From an uncultured Oscillospiraceae bacterium (GTDB taxonomy: Bacteria; Bacillota; Clostridia; Oscillospirales; Oscillospiraceae): a DNA stretch of 64,000 nt. The notes beneath the pieces were generated by a model. The model ran no database searches, was not told the origin of the DNA, and saw only the letters and a program-made list of their open reading frames with translations. The position numbers were made by a program, and so were the translations under genes. Numbering within the stretch: the stretch's first letter is position 1; each line of letters begins with the position of its first letter. Shown piece after piece: positions 22,915 through 30,969 of this stretch. The stretch spans positions 5,183 through 69,182 of the forward strand of contig CAJTWF010000009.1 in assembly GCA_910579965.1 (NCBI GenBank), given 5' to 3'.

Positions 22915-23793
22915 ATGGAAAAAGCAAAGGTTTATTTCACAGAGGAGATCACTCCCGAGGCGCTGCAAAGGATCTACCACGCCCTGGGCGTAAGCCTGAA
23001 GGGCAAGGTGGCGGTGAAGATCTCCACCGGCGAGCCCGGCGGCCACAACTTCCTCCAGCCCGCCCTCATCGCGCCCCTGGTCAAGGAGCTCAGCGGCACC
23101 ATCGTGGAGTGCAACACCGCCTATAAGGGCCGCCGCAACACCAGCGCGGCCCACTGGCAGACCATGAAGGACCACGGCTTCATGGATATCGCCCCCTGTG
23201 ACCTGATGGATGAGCACGGCGAGATGAGCCTGCCCGTCGCCGGCGGCAAGCGCCTGAAGGAGAACTTTGTGGGCGAAAACCTGAAAAACTACGACTCCAT
23301 GCTCATGCTGTCCCACTTCAAGGGCCACCCCATGGCCGGACTGGGCGGCGCGCTGAAGAATATGTCCATCGGCGTGGCCTCCGCCCACGGCAAGCAGTGG
23401 ATCCACACCTCCGGCAGCGGCGAGACCTCCTTTAAGGCGCTGATGAACGCGGACCACGACGGCTTCCTGGAGTCCATGGCCGATGCGGACGAGTCTGTGA
23501 TGACCTACATGGGCCGGGAGAACATTGTGTATATCAACGTGGCCAACCGCCTGAGCGTGGACTGCGACTGCTGCGCGTCCCCGGCGGATCCGGAGATGAT
23601 GGATATCGGCATCTTCGCCTCCCTGGACCCTGTTGCTGTGGACCAGGCCTGCGTGGACGCGGTGTACGCCTCCAAAGACCCGGGCAAGGCCGCTCTCATT
23701 GAGCGCATGGAGTCCCGCAACGGCATTCTGACGGTGGAAGCCGCCGCTCAGCTGGGTCTGGGCGTCAGGGAGTATGAGATCGTCAATATCTGA
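22915..23793 (+). CDS. DUF362 domain-containing protein
   Basis: A 292-residue cytoplasmic protein made of a single DUF362 domain. Recognisable parts are 'KGKVAVKISTGEPGGHNFLQPALIAPLVKEL', 'SMLMLSHFKGHPMAGLGGALKNMSIGVAS' and 'GIFASLDPVAVDQACVDAVY'. Many DUF362 proteins carry an attached ferredoxin domain. This one has no CxxCxxC cluster motif, only 'DCDCCASP' near residue 220. The biochemical role of the family is not established, with redox or maturation functions proposed from context. The ATG follows AAGGAG, it has its own promoter, and it ends in hairpins. Confidence 0.88.
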   Translation: MEKAKVYFTEEITPEALQRIYHALGVSLKGKVAVKISTGEPGGHNFLQPALIAPLVKELSGTIVECNTAYKGRRNTSAAHWQTMKDHGFMDIAPCDLMDEHGEMSLPVAGGKRLKENFVGENLKNYDSMLMLSHFKGHPMAGLGGALKNMSIGVASAHGKQWIHTSGSGETSFKALMNADHDGFLESMADADESVMTYMGRENIVYINVANRLSVDCDCCASPADPEMMDIGIFASLDPVAVDQACVDAVYASKDPGKAALIERMESRNGILTVEAAAQLGLGVREYEIVNI

Positions 23794-23836
23794 TGGCGGG
23801 AGCCGCCATCAGAATCCCGTGAACAGCGAGTCCGGA

Positions 23837-23868
23837 GCAGGGCGGCGTCTTCTCTGACGCCGCCCTGC
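23837..23868 (+). terminator. Terminator hairpins after the DUF362 gene
   Basis: A perfect 13-bp stem (23837-23849/23856-23868) is followed by TT and a T-poor stretch. A smaller 10-bp stem (23790-23799/23803-23812) overlaps the stop codon of the gene. One or both probably end the transcript. Confidence 0.6.
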
Positions 23869-23934
23869 TTCTGCATCCCGGCCCAGCGCCGCAGGGAGGA
23901 CCATATCTCTGTATCTGCCTCCGGTCTGTCCCTC

Positions 23935-23963
23935 TTGGTTTTTTCTGAAAACCGTGGTATACT
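23935..23963 (+). promoter_or_regulatory. Promoter of the metallophosphoesterase gene
   Basis: TTGGTT (23935-23940), a 17-nt spacer and TATACT (23958-23963) lie 43 bases before the ATG at 24007. Confidence 0.65.
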
Positions 23964-24006
23964 ATCCTACCGGAGCCACCCATATTTTGAGAAGAGGGAG
24001 CAAGAC

Positions 24007-24870
24007 ATGACCAAGAAAAGAAGACCCCGCAGGAGATCCCGCCGTCTGCTCAAGCTGCTGGTGCTGCTGGCGCTGTGCGCCCTGTTCCTCTGGTGGAGCA
24101 ACCACGCCCTCCAGACCCAGCGCTTCACCTACGCCTCCCCCCGCCTGCCGGAGGGGTTTGACGGCTGCGTGATCGTGCAGCTCTCAGACCTCCACGGCGC
24201 CTACTTCGGGGAGGACAACCAGGAGCTGCTCTCCCGTGTCCGGGAGGCCGGACCGGACTACATCTTTCTCACCGGCGATCTGCTGGACCAGTACCGCAAA
24301 ACGCCCCACAGCTACGCCGCTGCCCTGGGCGGAGCCCTGGCGGACATCGCCCCCACCTACTTTATCACCGGCAACCACGAGTGGGCCCTGCCCGGCGTTC
24401 GGGAGCTGAAGCGGGAGCTGGAGGAGGCGGGGGTGGCGGTGCTCTCCAACGAGTACGTCCTCCTGGAGCGGAGCGGGGACCGGGTGCTCCTGGCGGGCAT
24501 CGACGATCCCAACGGCTTTGCCGACCAGAAGACCCCGGAGGAGCTGGCCCAGGAGGTGCGGGAGGCGTGGGGTGACGGCTTCTGGCTGCTGCTGGCCCAC
24601 CGGAACAACTACTTTGAAAAGCAATACAGCCTTCTGGGCGCGGATCTGGTCATCTCCGGCCACGGCCACGGGGGCCTCATCCGCCTGCCCTTCACCGACG
24701 GCCTGGTCAGCGCGGAGCGCAGGCTCTTCCCCTCCTACACGGCCGGGTTCTACACCGCCAACGGGAGCGACGTGTTCGTCTCCAGGGGACTGGGAAACTC
24801 CGGGCTCACCCTCCGCCTGTTCAACCGGCCGGAGGTGGTGGTGCTCACGCTGGAGCGGGAGAACGCATAA
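24007..24870 (+). CDS. Membrane-anchored metallophosphoesterase
   Basis: A 287-residue calcineurin-type phosphoesterase. A very basic N-terminus (KKRRPRRRSRR) and one membrane segment (about residues 14-32) anchor an outward-facing catalytic domain. The metal ligands are all visible: 'VQLSDLHGAYFG' (D, H), 'FLTGDLLD' (D), 'TGNHEW' (N, H), 'LLLAHRNNYF' (H) and 'ISGHGHGG' (H, H). The family resembles YkuE/YaeI-like enzymes thought to act on phospholipid or envelope phosphoesters, but the substrate is not known. The ATG at 24007 is chosen because an upstream in-frame start would begin within the promoter. Confidence 0.88.
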   Translation: MTKKRRPRRRSRRLLKLLVLLALCALFLWWSNHALQTQRFTYASPRLPEGFDGCVIVQLSDLHGAYFGEDNQELLSRVREAGPDYIFLTGDLLDQYRKTPHSYAAALGGALADIAPTYFITGNHEWALPGVRELKRELEEAGVAVLSNEYVLLERSGDRVLLAGIDDPNGFADQKTPEELAQEVREAWGDGFWLLLAHRNNYFEKQYSLLGADLVISGHGHGGLIRLPFTDGLVSAERRLFPSYTAGFYTANGSDVFVSRGLGNSGLTLRLFNRPEVVVLTLERENA

Positions 24871-24875
24871 GAAAA

Positions 24876-24901
24876 GGGCCGTCCCCTCTGGGACGGTCCT
24901 C
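24876..24901. terminator. Bidirectional terminator between the phosphoesterase and rpsT genes
   Basis: An 11-bp stem with one G-T-type mismatch and a CTCT loop is followed by T-rich DNA on both strands. It sits between two convergent genes and can serve both. Confidence 0.75.
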
Positions 24902-24921
24902 ATTTCTTTGTGTGGTGGTTA

Positions 24922-25185
24922 TCAGCCGACCTGATTGAGCTTAAGGGTCATGGCGCTCTTCTTGTGAGCGGCATTGTTCTTATGCAGAATGCCCTTAGCA
25001 GCGGCCTTGTCCACGGCCTTGACCGCGACCTTATAAGCGCCCTCGGCCTCGGTGCGATTGCCATCAGCGGCAGCAGCCTCAAATTTCTTCAGGGCGGTCT
25101 TCATCGCGGACCTCTCGGCCTTGTTGCGGGCGTTACGGGCTTCAGCCACCAGCACACGCTTCTTAGCGGACTTGATATTCGGCAA
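24922..25185 (-). CDS. rpsT: 30S ribosomal protein S20
   Basis: An 87-residue basic protein that binds 16S rRNA early in 30S assembly. The sequence 'PNIKSAKKRVLVAEARNARNKAERSAMKTALKKF' and 'AVDKAAAKGILHKNNAAHKKSAM' are standard for S20. The start is taken as TTG at 25185, behind GGAGG, because bacterial S20 proteins begin with (M)PNIKSAKKR. An in-frame ATG upstream would add six residues and overlap the ribosome-binding site. A weak start codon on rpsT is a known theme in other bacteria, where translation is autoregulated. Single gene, with its own promoter and a terminator after it. Confidence 0.93.
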   Translation of the reverse strand: MPNIKSAKKRVLVAEARNARNKAERSAMKTALKKFEAAAADGNRTEAEGAYKVAVKAVDKAAAKGILHKNNAAHKKSAMTLKLNQVG

Positions 25186-25248
25186 ACCAAACACCTCCTC
25201 CAATGGGAGCTATGGGACCAGCAAAGCTACTGCCCCACGCAGAATAAT

Positions 25249-25277
25249 ATTTTAGCATGCCTTCCCGGAAATTGCAA
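25249..25277 (-). promoter_or_regulatory. Promoter of rpsT
   Basis: On the minus strand TTGCAA (25277-25272), 17 nt and TAAAAT (25254-25249) precede the S20 start by 63 bases. Confidence 0.65.
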
Positions 25278-25385
25278 GAAATTTTTTGAATTTTCTTTTC
25301 TTTTTTTACATATTTTCCGTCCGGCGCGAAATGATAATCCGGAACCACCAGATTTTGTATCACAGAAGGGACGGTATCGCAACGT

Positions 25386-26264
25386 ATGCTGACAGTTCGC
25401 ACAGATCTGGCCGTGGAGGCCCACGCCCTCTGGCGGGAGAGCGCCGCGGAGACCACCCGCCTGAAGGGGGTGGCGGCCCGGGAGGAGCAGGCGGAGGGCA
25501 TGACGGTGACCCGGGTGGAGATCCTGGACCAGGAGGGGGCCCGGGCCCTGGGCAAGCCGGAGGGGACATACCTCACGCTGGACGTCTCCCCCCTCTGGCG
25601 GCGGGAGGAGGATGCCTTCCCCCGGGCAGTCCGGGCGGTGGCGGCCCTGCTGGGGCCCCTGCTGCCGGAGGAGGGGCCGGTGCTGGCGGCGGGGCTGGGC
25701 AATCAGGCCATGACGCCGGACGCGCTGGGGCCCCGGTCCCTGGATCACCTGCTGGTGACGCGGCACCTGGGGGAGGCGCTGCCCCAGCTGCGGCCGGTGG
25801 CGGGCCTGGGGGCCGGGGTGCTGGGCACCACGGGGATGGAGGTGGCCGAGTGGGTCCGGGGCGCGGCGGAGCAGGTGGGGCCGGCGGCGGTGATCGTGGT
25901 GGACGCGCTGGCGGCCCGGGACCTGGAGCGGCTGTGCGCCACGGTGCAGATCGCGGACACGGGGCTGGTGCCGGGCAGCGGCGTGGGCAACCACCGGATG
26001 GCCCTGAATCGGGAGACCCTGGGCGTGCCGGTGATCTCCGTGGGCGTCCCCACGGTGGTGGACGCGGAGACCATCGCCAGAGACCTGCTGGGGGAGGCCG
26101 GGGCGGTCCCTAAGGCCCTGAACGGGAGGGGACGGCGGTTCTTCGTCACGCCGGAGAGCATTGACCAGAAGATCCGGGATCTGTCCAAGGTCCTGGGATA
26201 CGGGATCAATCTGGCCCTCCAGGAGTCCCTGGCGCTGGAGGATCTGGAGGCGCTGATGGCCTGA
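25386..26264 (+). CDS. gpr: GPR endopeptidase (germination protease for small acid-soluble spore proteins)
   Basis: A 292-residue protease that degrades SASP proteins during spore outgrowth. It opens 'MLTVRTDLAVEAHAL', the segment removed during zymogen processing in this family, and contains 'AAGLGNQAMTPDALGPRSLDHLLVTRHL', 'GLGAGVLGTTGMEVAEWVRG' and 'VIVVDALAARDLERLCATVQIADTGLVPGSGVGNHR', the signature of the enzyme. It is shorter than the roughly 325-370 residues of many homologues. It confirms a spore-forming host. No clean sigma-G promoter match was found, though an AT-rich stretch with CATATTT lies about 75 bases upstream. No ribosome-binding site is obvious before the ATG. Confidence 0.92.
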   Translation: MLTVRTDLAVEAHALWRESAAETTRLKGVAAREEQAEGMTVTRVEILDQEGARALGKPEGTYLTLDVSPLWRREEDAFPRAVRAVAALLGPLLPEEGPVLAAGLGNQAMTPDALGPRSLDHLLVTRHLGEALPQLRPVAGLGAGVLGTTGMEVAEWVRGAAEQVGPAAVIVVDALAARDLERLCATVQIADTGLVPGSGVGNHRMALNRETLGVPVISVGVPTVVDAETIARDLLGEAGAVPKALNGRGRRFFVTPESIDQKIRDLSKVLGYGINLALQESLALEDLEALMA

Positions 26265-26271
26265 GAGCCGG

Positions 26272-26802
26272 TCAGCAGCCGGATTTTTCCGCCGGGCGCT
26301 CCAGCTGCTCCCGTCCCAGCGCAGCGTAGTGCCGCGCGTTCTCCAGGGTCTCCCCCATCTCCTCCTCTGTGGCCGGACGGACCACCCGGCCCGGCGTGCC
26401 CATGACCACGCTCCCCGGCGGGATCCGCTTTCCCGGAGGGACCAGCGCCCCCGCGCCGACGATGGAGCCGGCGCCCACGACGCTGTTGTCCAGCACCACG
26501 GCCCCCATGCCGATCAGGCACCCGTCCTCCACCACGCAGCTGTGGAGGACGGCGCCGTGCCCCACCACCACGTTCTCCCCCACCTGGGTGGGGACGCCGG
26601 CGGAGCAGTGGAGGGTGCAGTTGTCCTGGATATTGCTGCCCGGACCGATGCGGATGGGGCCCACGTCCCCCCGGAGAACCGCGCCGTACCAGACGGTCAC
26701 ATTCTCCCCCAGGGTTACGTCCCCGATGAGGGCCGCGCTCTCCGCCGCCCGGGCAGTGGGCGCGATGGCGGGGGTCTTTCCTGCCGCTGTTCGTATGAGC
26801 AT
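26272..26802 (-). CDS. Gamma-carbonic anhydrase family protein
   Basis: A 176-residue left-handed beta-helix protein of the LbetaH hexapeptide-repeat type. Three metal-binding histidines can be placed: H65 in 'NCTLHCS', and H82 and H87 in 'VVGHGAVLHSC'. The segment 'WYGAVLRGDVGPIRIGPGSNIQDN' is also typical. The family includes true carbonic anhydrases (CO2 + H2O to bicarbonate) and inactive relatives such as YrdA-type proteins, and sequence alone does not decide between them. The ATG follows AAGGAGG. Its 3' end meets the convergent gpr gene seven bases away. It may be transcribed together with the methyltransferase gene upstream. Confidence 0.9.
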   Translation of the reverse strand: MLIRTAAGKTPAIAPTARAAESAALIGDVTLGENVTVWYGAVLRGDVGPIRIGPGSNIQDNCTLHCSAGVPTQVGENVVVGHGAVLHSCVVEDGCLIGMGAVVLDNSVVGAGSIVGAGALVPPGKRIPPGSVVMGTPGRVVRPATEEEMGETLENARHYAALGREQLERPAEKSGC

Positions 26803-26887
26803 AGACTGCCTCCTTGTAAATACAGGTTCTGCGTGGGCCGGAGGCCCCGTTTACGCCTTCAAAAAGCAGAAAACACCGTTTCTGATT

Positions 26888-27637
26888 TTATTTAACGGCT
26901 CTTGTTGCTAAGAAAGTCGGCACATTATATTCGTGCAGAAGACCCTCTCCCGATGTATCCTCGTATAAATGCGTAAGAATAAACCCGGCCTCTAATTGTC
27001 CGCCAATTTGTTCTTCAAGCGTGTGTGAGAACGCAATTCCCCAATCATTTTTGATGGAATCCTCATACGCCACAGAATCTTTTAATGGATTAAACGGTAA
27101 TTTATACTTGATATTCCGTTCTGTATCATCAAAAATATACGCAAACCCATTATCTAAACCGCATAGAAGAACCCCGCCCTTTTTCAAAACACGAAAGCAT
27201 TCTTTAAAAATTGGCTTTACCTCCTCAACATAGCAGTTGGATACCGGATGAAAGATCAGATCAAAAGCGCCGTCATCAAACGGTAAGCGTTGGCTCATAT
27301 CCGCTTGAATGACATTTACCTGGTATCCCTCCCGTTTTGCCGTCCTTCTTTCACTTTCACATTGTTTAGTGGAGTAGTCTAAAACCGTACACACAGCGCC
27401 TAGTGCAGAGAATATGGGAATCTGCTGTCCGCCGCCGCTTGCCAAACCGAGCACCTGTTTCCCCTGTACGTCTCCAAACCATGCATGCGGCACATACTTC
27501 GTTGGCGTTAACCGCACATTCCATTCTCCGTTCAGCGCTTTCACATATTCTTCATGGGTAATGGCTTGTCCCCATTCCCATCCGGCCTCACACCAAGCAT
27601 CTGTCATTTGGGCATTTATCGCTTGATATTTCATCAT
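26888..27637 (-). CDS. Class I SAM-dependent methyltransferase, probably horizontally acquired
   Basis: A 249-residue methyltransferase. The SAM-binding motif I appears as 'VLGLASGGGQQIPIF' with the following acidic position in 'VCTVLDYS', then 'VIQADMSQRLPFDDGAFDLIFHPVSNCYVEEV' (motifs II and III) and 'ECFRVLKKGGVLLCGLDNG'. The substrate is unknown. The gene is visibly AT-richer than its neighbours and uses A/T-ending codons where they use G/C, a sign of recent transfer. The ATG at 27637 has GGAGA eight bases upstream and a second ATG follows directly. No mobile element adjoins it. Confidence 0.85.
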   Translation of the reverse strand: MMKYQAINAQMTDAWCEAGWEWGQAITHEEYVKALNGEWNVRLTPTKYVPHAWFGDVQGKQVLGLASGGGQQIPIFSALGAVCTVLDYSTKQCESERRTAKREGYQVNVIQADMSQRLPFDDGAFDLIFHPVSNCYVEEVKPIFKECFRVLKKGGVLLCGLDNGFAYIFDDTERNIKYKLPFNPLKDSVAYEDSIKNDWGIAFSHTLEEQIGGQLEAGFILTHLYEDTSGEGLLHEYNVPTFLATRAVK

Positions 27638-27804
27638 TACTATCGTCTCCTGTTGTCTAAATTGGTCTAATGATTTGGGCATCTCTGGAAGCACGGAAAG
27701 CCCTTTGGGGGAGAGGGGCGTCTTCCCCGGAGGCGGGCGATGCGCGCCCCTGTTTCATGCTGCCGCGGCAAAAATGGACTGCCGCATTCCAATAGCCTCC
27801 AGCC

Positions 27805-27833
27805 TTGTCAACCGCCTCCGGCCGTGCTATGAT
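27805..27833 (+). promoter_or_regulatory. Promoter of apbE
   Basis: TTGTCA (27805-27810), 17 nt and TATGAT (27828-27833) lie 35 bases before the ApbE start. Confidence 0.7.
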
Positions 27834-27868
27834 AGAGAAACCATTTGAGGAAACCGGGGGAACACGCC

Positions 27869-28873
27869 ATGAGACGACTCTGTCTGGCCGCCGCTGCGGC
27901 CTGCCTTCTGCTGCTGGCCGCCTGTGCCGGGCCGGAGAGCTGGGAGCGGGAGATTCTGGCCATGGACACGGTCATGAAGCTGACCATCTACGGCGAAAAC
28001 GCCCCCCAGGCCGGGGAGGCGGCTGTGGACCGCATCCAGGAGCTGGAGGGCCTGCTGTCCGTCACCGGGGAGGACAGCGAGATCTACGCCGCCAACCACA
28101 CCGGCTCCGCCCAGCTCTCCCCGGACGCCGCCGCCCTGCTGGACAGGGCCCTGACGCTGTGCCGGGAGACCGGGGGCGCGCTGGACGTGACCATATATCC
28201 GGTGGTCCGGGCCTGGGGCTTCACCACCGGCGCGTACCGGGTCCCCGATGACGGGGAGCTGACGGCCCTGCTGGAGCGGGTGGACTACCGCCAAGCGGCC
28301 CTGGAGGGGGACCGGCTCACCCTGCCGGAGGGCGTGGAGCTGGATCTGGGGGCCGTGGCCAAGGGCTACACCGGGGACCAGCTGATGGCCCTGCTGGCCC
28401 GGGAGGGGATCGCCTCCGCCATTGTGGAGCTGGGAGGCAACGTCCAGGCCCTGGGGGCCAAGCCGGACGGCTCCCCCTGGCGGGTGGCGCTCCAGGCCCC
28501 GGAGGGGGGCTACGCCGGGGTGCTGGAGATCGTGGACAAGGCGGTGGTCACTTCCGGCGGCTACCAGCGGTACTTTGAGCAGGACGGGGAGATCTACTGG
28601 CACATTATTGACCCCGCCCAGGGCCGCCCGGCCCGCAGCGGCCTCCAGTCTGTGACCATCGTGGCGGACGAGGGGACGCTGTGCGACGGCCTCTCCACAG
28701 CTCTGTTCGTCATGGGGCGGGAGGAGGCTCTGGACTTCTGGAGGACCCGGAACGACTTCGAGTGCGTCCTCATCAGCGAGGACAACACGGTTGCCATTAC
28801 AGAGGGGCTGGAGGAGAGCTTCTCCCTCTACGGCGACTGGGAGGGCCGCGCCCTGGAGATCATCCGCCGCTGA
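27869..28873 (+). CDS. apbE: FAD:protein FMN transferase (ApbE), lipoprotein
   Basis: A 334-residue lipoprotein with signal peptide and lipobox LAAC (lipidated Cys19). ApbE attaches FMN to threonines of extracytoplasmic flavoproteins such as RnfG/RnfD, NqrB/C and fumarate-reductase-like proteins. Visible motifs are 'AMDTVMKLTIYG', 'GAVAKGYTGDQL', 'AIVELGGNVQALG', 'VVTSGGYQRYFEQ' and the metal/FAD site 'HIIDPAQGRPARSGLQSVTIVA...CDGLSTALFVMG'. Its flavoprotein targets are not in this window; an Rnf complex elsewhere would fit an amino-acid-fermenting anaerobe. It ends 14 bases inside the convergent SLH gene. Confidence 0.93.
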   Translation: MRRLCLAAAAACLLLLAACAGPESWEREILAMDTVMKLTIYGENAPQAGEAAVDRIQELEGLLSVTGEDSEIYAANHTGSAQLSPDAAALLDRALTLCRETGGALDVTIYPVVRAWGFTTGAYRVPDDGELTALLERVDYRQAALEGDRLTLPEGVELDLGAVAKGYTGDQLMALLAREGIASAIVELGGNVQALGAKPDGSPWRVALQAPEGGYAGVLEIVDKAVVTSGGYQRYFEQDGEIYWHIIDPAQGRPARSGLQSVTIVADEGTLCDGLSTALFVMGREEALDFWRTRNDFECVLISEDNTVAITEGLEESFSLYGDWEGRALEIIRR

Positions 28874-29891
28874 CCTCCTCCCGGGCTCCGTAGGCCCGGT
28901 ACAGGAGGGTGACGATCTGTCCCCTGGTACACACGCCCGCGGGCTCGAACCCGTCCCCCATACCGGAGGCGATCCCCTCCCGGACGGCCCACAGCACCGC
29001 CGGGGCGCAGTCCGCCTCCAGGGGCACATCCGCGAACAGACTGCCCGGGACAGCTCTCCCGTCCTTTACGGCAAAGCAGCAGGAAAAGGTGCTGCCGGCG
29101 GAGCCGTCGTCAAAAAACTCCCGGACAGCCAGGGCGAAGGACCGGCTCTCCGCCGGGACCTGGTAGACCAGCCTCCCGGACACGCTCTCCCCGGGGGCCA
29201 GCTCGTACTCCGCCGGCAGAGTGGAGGCGGACGAGGGGTAGCCGAAGTCCTGATCCCCCCACTGGAGCTGGAAGTCCGTGTCGTACATGGGGATGGTCCG
29301 GTGGTGGACGTTCTTCACGGTTACGTCCACCGCCAGCAGCGCCGTCCTCTCGCCGGCGGGAGCGCCTTCCGCGGTGTCTGTCAGGACCGCGTCCCGGACC
29401 GTATAGCTGAAAAAGCAGTTGACCAGTGTGTCCCCCAGGACGCCGCAGACCCGGGTTTCCCCCTCCCCGGCGGCCAGGACTTTCGCCTCCGGCTCCGGCC
29501 GGCCCGCCAGCCTCCAGAGGTATGTCACCGTCTGGGCCCTGGTGCAGGGCGCGTTGGGGGAGAGGGCTCCGCCGGAAACAAGCCCCTGCTCCCGGGCCCA
29601 GAGGGCGGCCTCGTAGAAGTAGTCCGTCTCACCTGCATCGGAAAAGGGATTGGGCCCGGCGGCCGGGGCCGGACAGCCCTTGGCCCGCCAGAGGAAGGTG
29701 AGGATCTGGGCCGTGGTGCAGGGCGCATCCGGGGAGAAGGTTCCGTTCTCGCCGCCGGCGATGGACTGCGCCGCCGCCCAGACCACGGCCTCGCTGTAGT
29801 ATTGGTCCGCCGGAACGTCGGAGAAGGCGGCTTGGACCGGAGCTGTACACAGGCACAGGGCGAGGGCTAGGGCGAGAAGCTTCTTTTTCAT
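28860..29891 (-). CDS. Exported protein with S-layer homology (SLH) domains
   Basis: A 343-residue secreted protein with signal peptide 1-21. Two SLH domains follow ('AFSDVPADQYYSEAVVWAAAQSIAGGENGTFSPDAPCTTAQILTFLWR' and 'NPFSDAGETDYFYEAALWAREQGLVSGG...TRAQTVTYLWR'). Then come a beta-rich middle domain of about 150 residues with a DUF4352-like look ('TALLAVDVTVKNVHHRTIPMYDTDFQLQWG') and a third SLH domain ('LFADVPLEADCAPAVLWAVREGIASGMG...TRGQIVTLLYRAYG'). SLH domains bind pyruvylated secondary cell-wall polymers, so the protein should sit on the wall. The ATG at 29891 follows AAGGAAG. Its last 14 bases overlap apbE on the other strand. Confidence 0.88.
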   Translation of the reverse strand: MKKKLLALALALCLCTAPVQAAFSDVPADQYYSEAVVWAAAQSIAGGENGTFSPDAPCTTAQILTFLWRAKGCPAPAAGPNPFSDAGETDYFYEAALWAREQGLVSGGALSPNAPCTRAQTVTYLWRLAGRPEPEAKVLAAGEGETRVCGVLGDTLVNCFFSYTVRDAVLTDTAEGAPAGERTALLAVDVTVKNVHHRTIPMYDTDFQLQWGDQDFGYPSSASTLPAEYELAPGESVSGRLVYQVPAESRSFALAVREFFDDGSAGSTFSCCFAVKDGRAVPGSLFADVPLEADCAPAVLWAVREGIASGMGDGFEPAGVCTRGQIVTLLYRAYGAREEVSGG

Positions 29892-30267
29892 GGGAGATCT
29901 TCCTTTCCGTTCTTTTGGGCATATTATACCCATTGTCCGGGGGAAATGCAAGGTCCCCGCCGGATCTGGGCAGCCTGTTCTTTTGATTTGATATATTCAT
30001 ATCGTAAGGTTGCGTTTTATCAGGGTCTGTTCACACAAGGGCGGCGACAACAAGAGTGAAATAGATAAAGTCCCAAAAGGCAGAATCCGGCTTATCGTAG
30101 CGGCAAAAAAGGGGCGTGTCCTTACGAAAGAAACCAACGTGCAAAAGACAAGCACCGTGGAACTGCGTATAACTGCTATAAGCTGCTACAACTTGGTGAT
30201 TTATGATATGCTCCCTCAATAAGAGACAGAGAAAAAGAAAACTGTCGCTTATAGGGGGAGCAAAACT
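29892..30267. other. Gene-free AT-richer stretch with a possible IS256-type end
   Basis: No convincing gene lies here. At 30023-30037 the text GGGTCTGTTCACACA resembles terminal repeats of IS256-family elements. The DNA after it is AT-richer than the rest of the window and holds only a short spurious frame. A ribosome-binding site (AGGGGG, near 30255) leads into the IS3-type remnant at 30268. I read the stretch as decayed mobile DNA. Confidence 0.4.
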
Positions 30268-30561
30268 ATGCCGCATAAAGAGAAACTGAAGGTGCAGAAA
30301 AAGATAAACCTGATCCGGTGGTGTCAGGCAGGGAAAACAGAAGCCAGCCGGATAGCGGGGCTGGAGGACCGGCGGGGCCAGCGGAAGAAAGACCAGACGC
30401 TGCGTACAGAACCGGAGGAGGCACAGATCGAGATTGAGCGGTTGGGCGAATTTTCTAACAGATGCCTGCTTGAGATTGGGCGTAACCCGCATCTTGTGAT
30501 GAGGTCTGGTGTAAAATTTTGTGTAAGCGAAATTCGACAAAGGCAAGAAGAGGTGCGATGA
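30268..30561 (+). pseudogene. Degenerate IS3-family OrfA (transposase helix-turn-helix protein) remnant
   Basis: A 97-codon frame. The start 'MPHKEKLKVQKKINLIRWCQAG' and the internal 'LEDRRGQRKKDQTLRTEPEEAQIEIERL' match the two ends of OrfA proteins from IS150-like IS3 elements. The DNA-binding segment between them appears deleted (the frame jumps from 'KTEASRIAG' to 'LEDRRG'), and the leucine-zipper end is replaced by unrelated sequence after 'IERLGEF'. No OrfB follows. It retains a good ribosome-binding site but cannot encode a working transposase. Confidence 0.65.
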
Positions 30562-30677
30562 AACGGCACAGGGGGCGGGCTGAATCCCTTGGCCATCGGG
30601 GAACCGGCGTGCGGGGCGGTATGCGCGCCGCAGGTGTGAATGCCGGCCCGTCTGCCGGGACATTCTGCAGCCAGGGA

Positions 30678-30833
30678 TCAGCCGGCAGCACGGTCGGAGA
30701 ACATGATCTCCAGCTGGCTGAGCACCAGGTCCCCGTTCTGACATCTGGTACGCCAGCGCTTCGTGATGCGCTGGAAAGCCAGGTAGAGCATCCTGCGCAG
30801 GGAATCATCGTTGGTTACCATAGCCTCACGCAT
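30678..30833 (-). pseudogene. IS256-family transposase C-terminal remnant
   Basis: On the minus strand a 51-codon frame reads 'MREAMVTNDDSLRRMLYLAFQRITKRW' and ends 'LSQLEIMFSDRAAG'. This corresponds to the last 50 or so residues of IS256 (Mutator-type) transposases ('NDDSLRKMLYLA...KW...LNQL.I.F.DR'). An in-frame stop sits directly before its first ATG and no upstream transposase domain is present, so only the tail survives. It ends about 60 bases before the promoter of the xanthine dehydrogenase gene. Confidence 0.6.
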
Positions 30834-30891
30834 CTACCATCCCGTCCCCCCTCGCCCCTCGCCGTTCCGCAGGAAAAGAGGAGAAATCCTG

Positions 30892-30920
30892 TTGAATATA
30901 CCCAGAACATCCGTTATAAT
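30892..30920 (+). promoter_or_regulatory. Promoter of the xanthine dehydrogenase gene
   Basis: TTGAAT (30892-30897), exactly 17 nt and TATAAT (30915-30920) lie 49 bases before the ATG at 30970. The promoter is only some 60 bases from the IS256-type remnant, so insertion history may have shaped its regulation. Confidence 0.75.
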
Positions 30921-30969
30921 AGGAACAGATTCCGTATATCCTGCCAGGGGACCGAAAAGGAGAGACGAC

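Noticed and set aside
24922..25203. ATG start six residues upstream for S20
   Set aside because: It would place the GGAGG site inside the coding region, and S20 proteins begin PNIKSAKKR after the initiator. The TTG at 25185 fits both.
25280..25330. A sigma-G promoter for gpr
   Set aside because: TGAATT and CATATTT occur 16 nt apart, but the -35 element fits gnATR poorly and the last two -10 bases do not match. The AT-rich tract makes chance matches likely.
28920..28945. tRNA T-arm-like text GGGCTCGAACCCG
   Set aside because: It lies inside the SLH coding sequence and no acceptor or anticodon arm surrounds it. No tRNA gene was seen anywhere in the window.
30031..30744. A 237-codon minus-strand frame in the IS remnant region
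   Set aside because: The translation is low-complexity and runs through both transposase remnants in the wrong frame. It has no ribosome-binding site or family.
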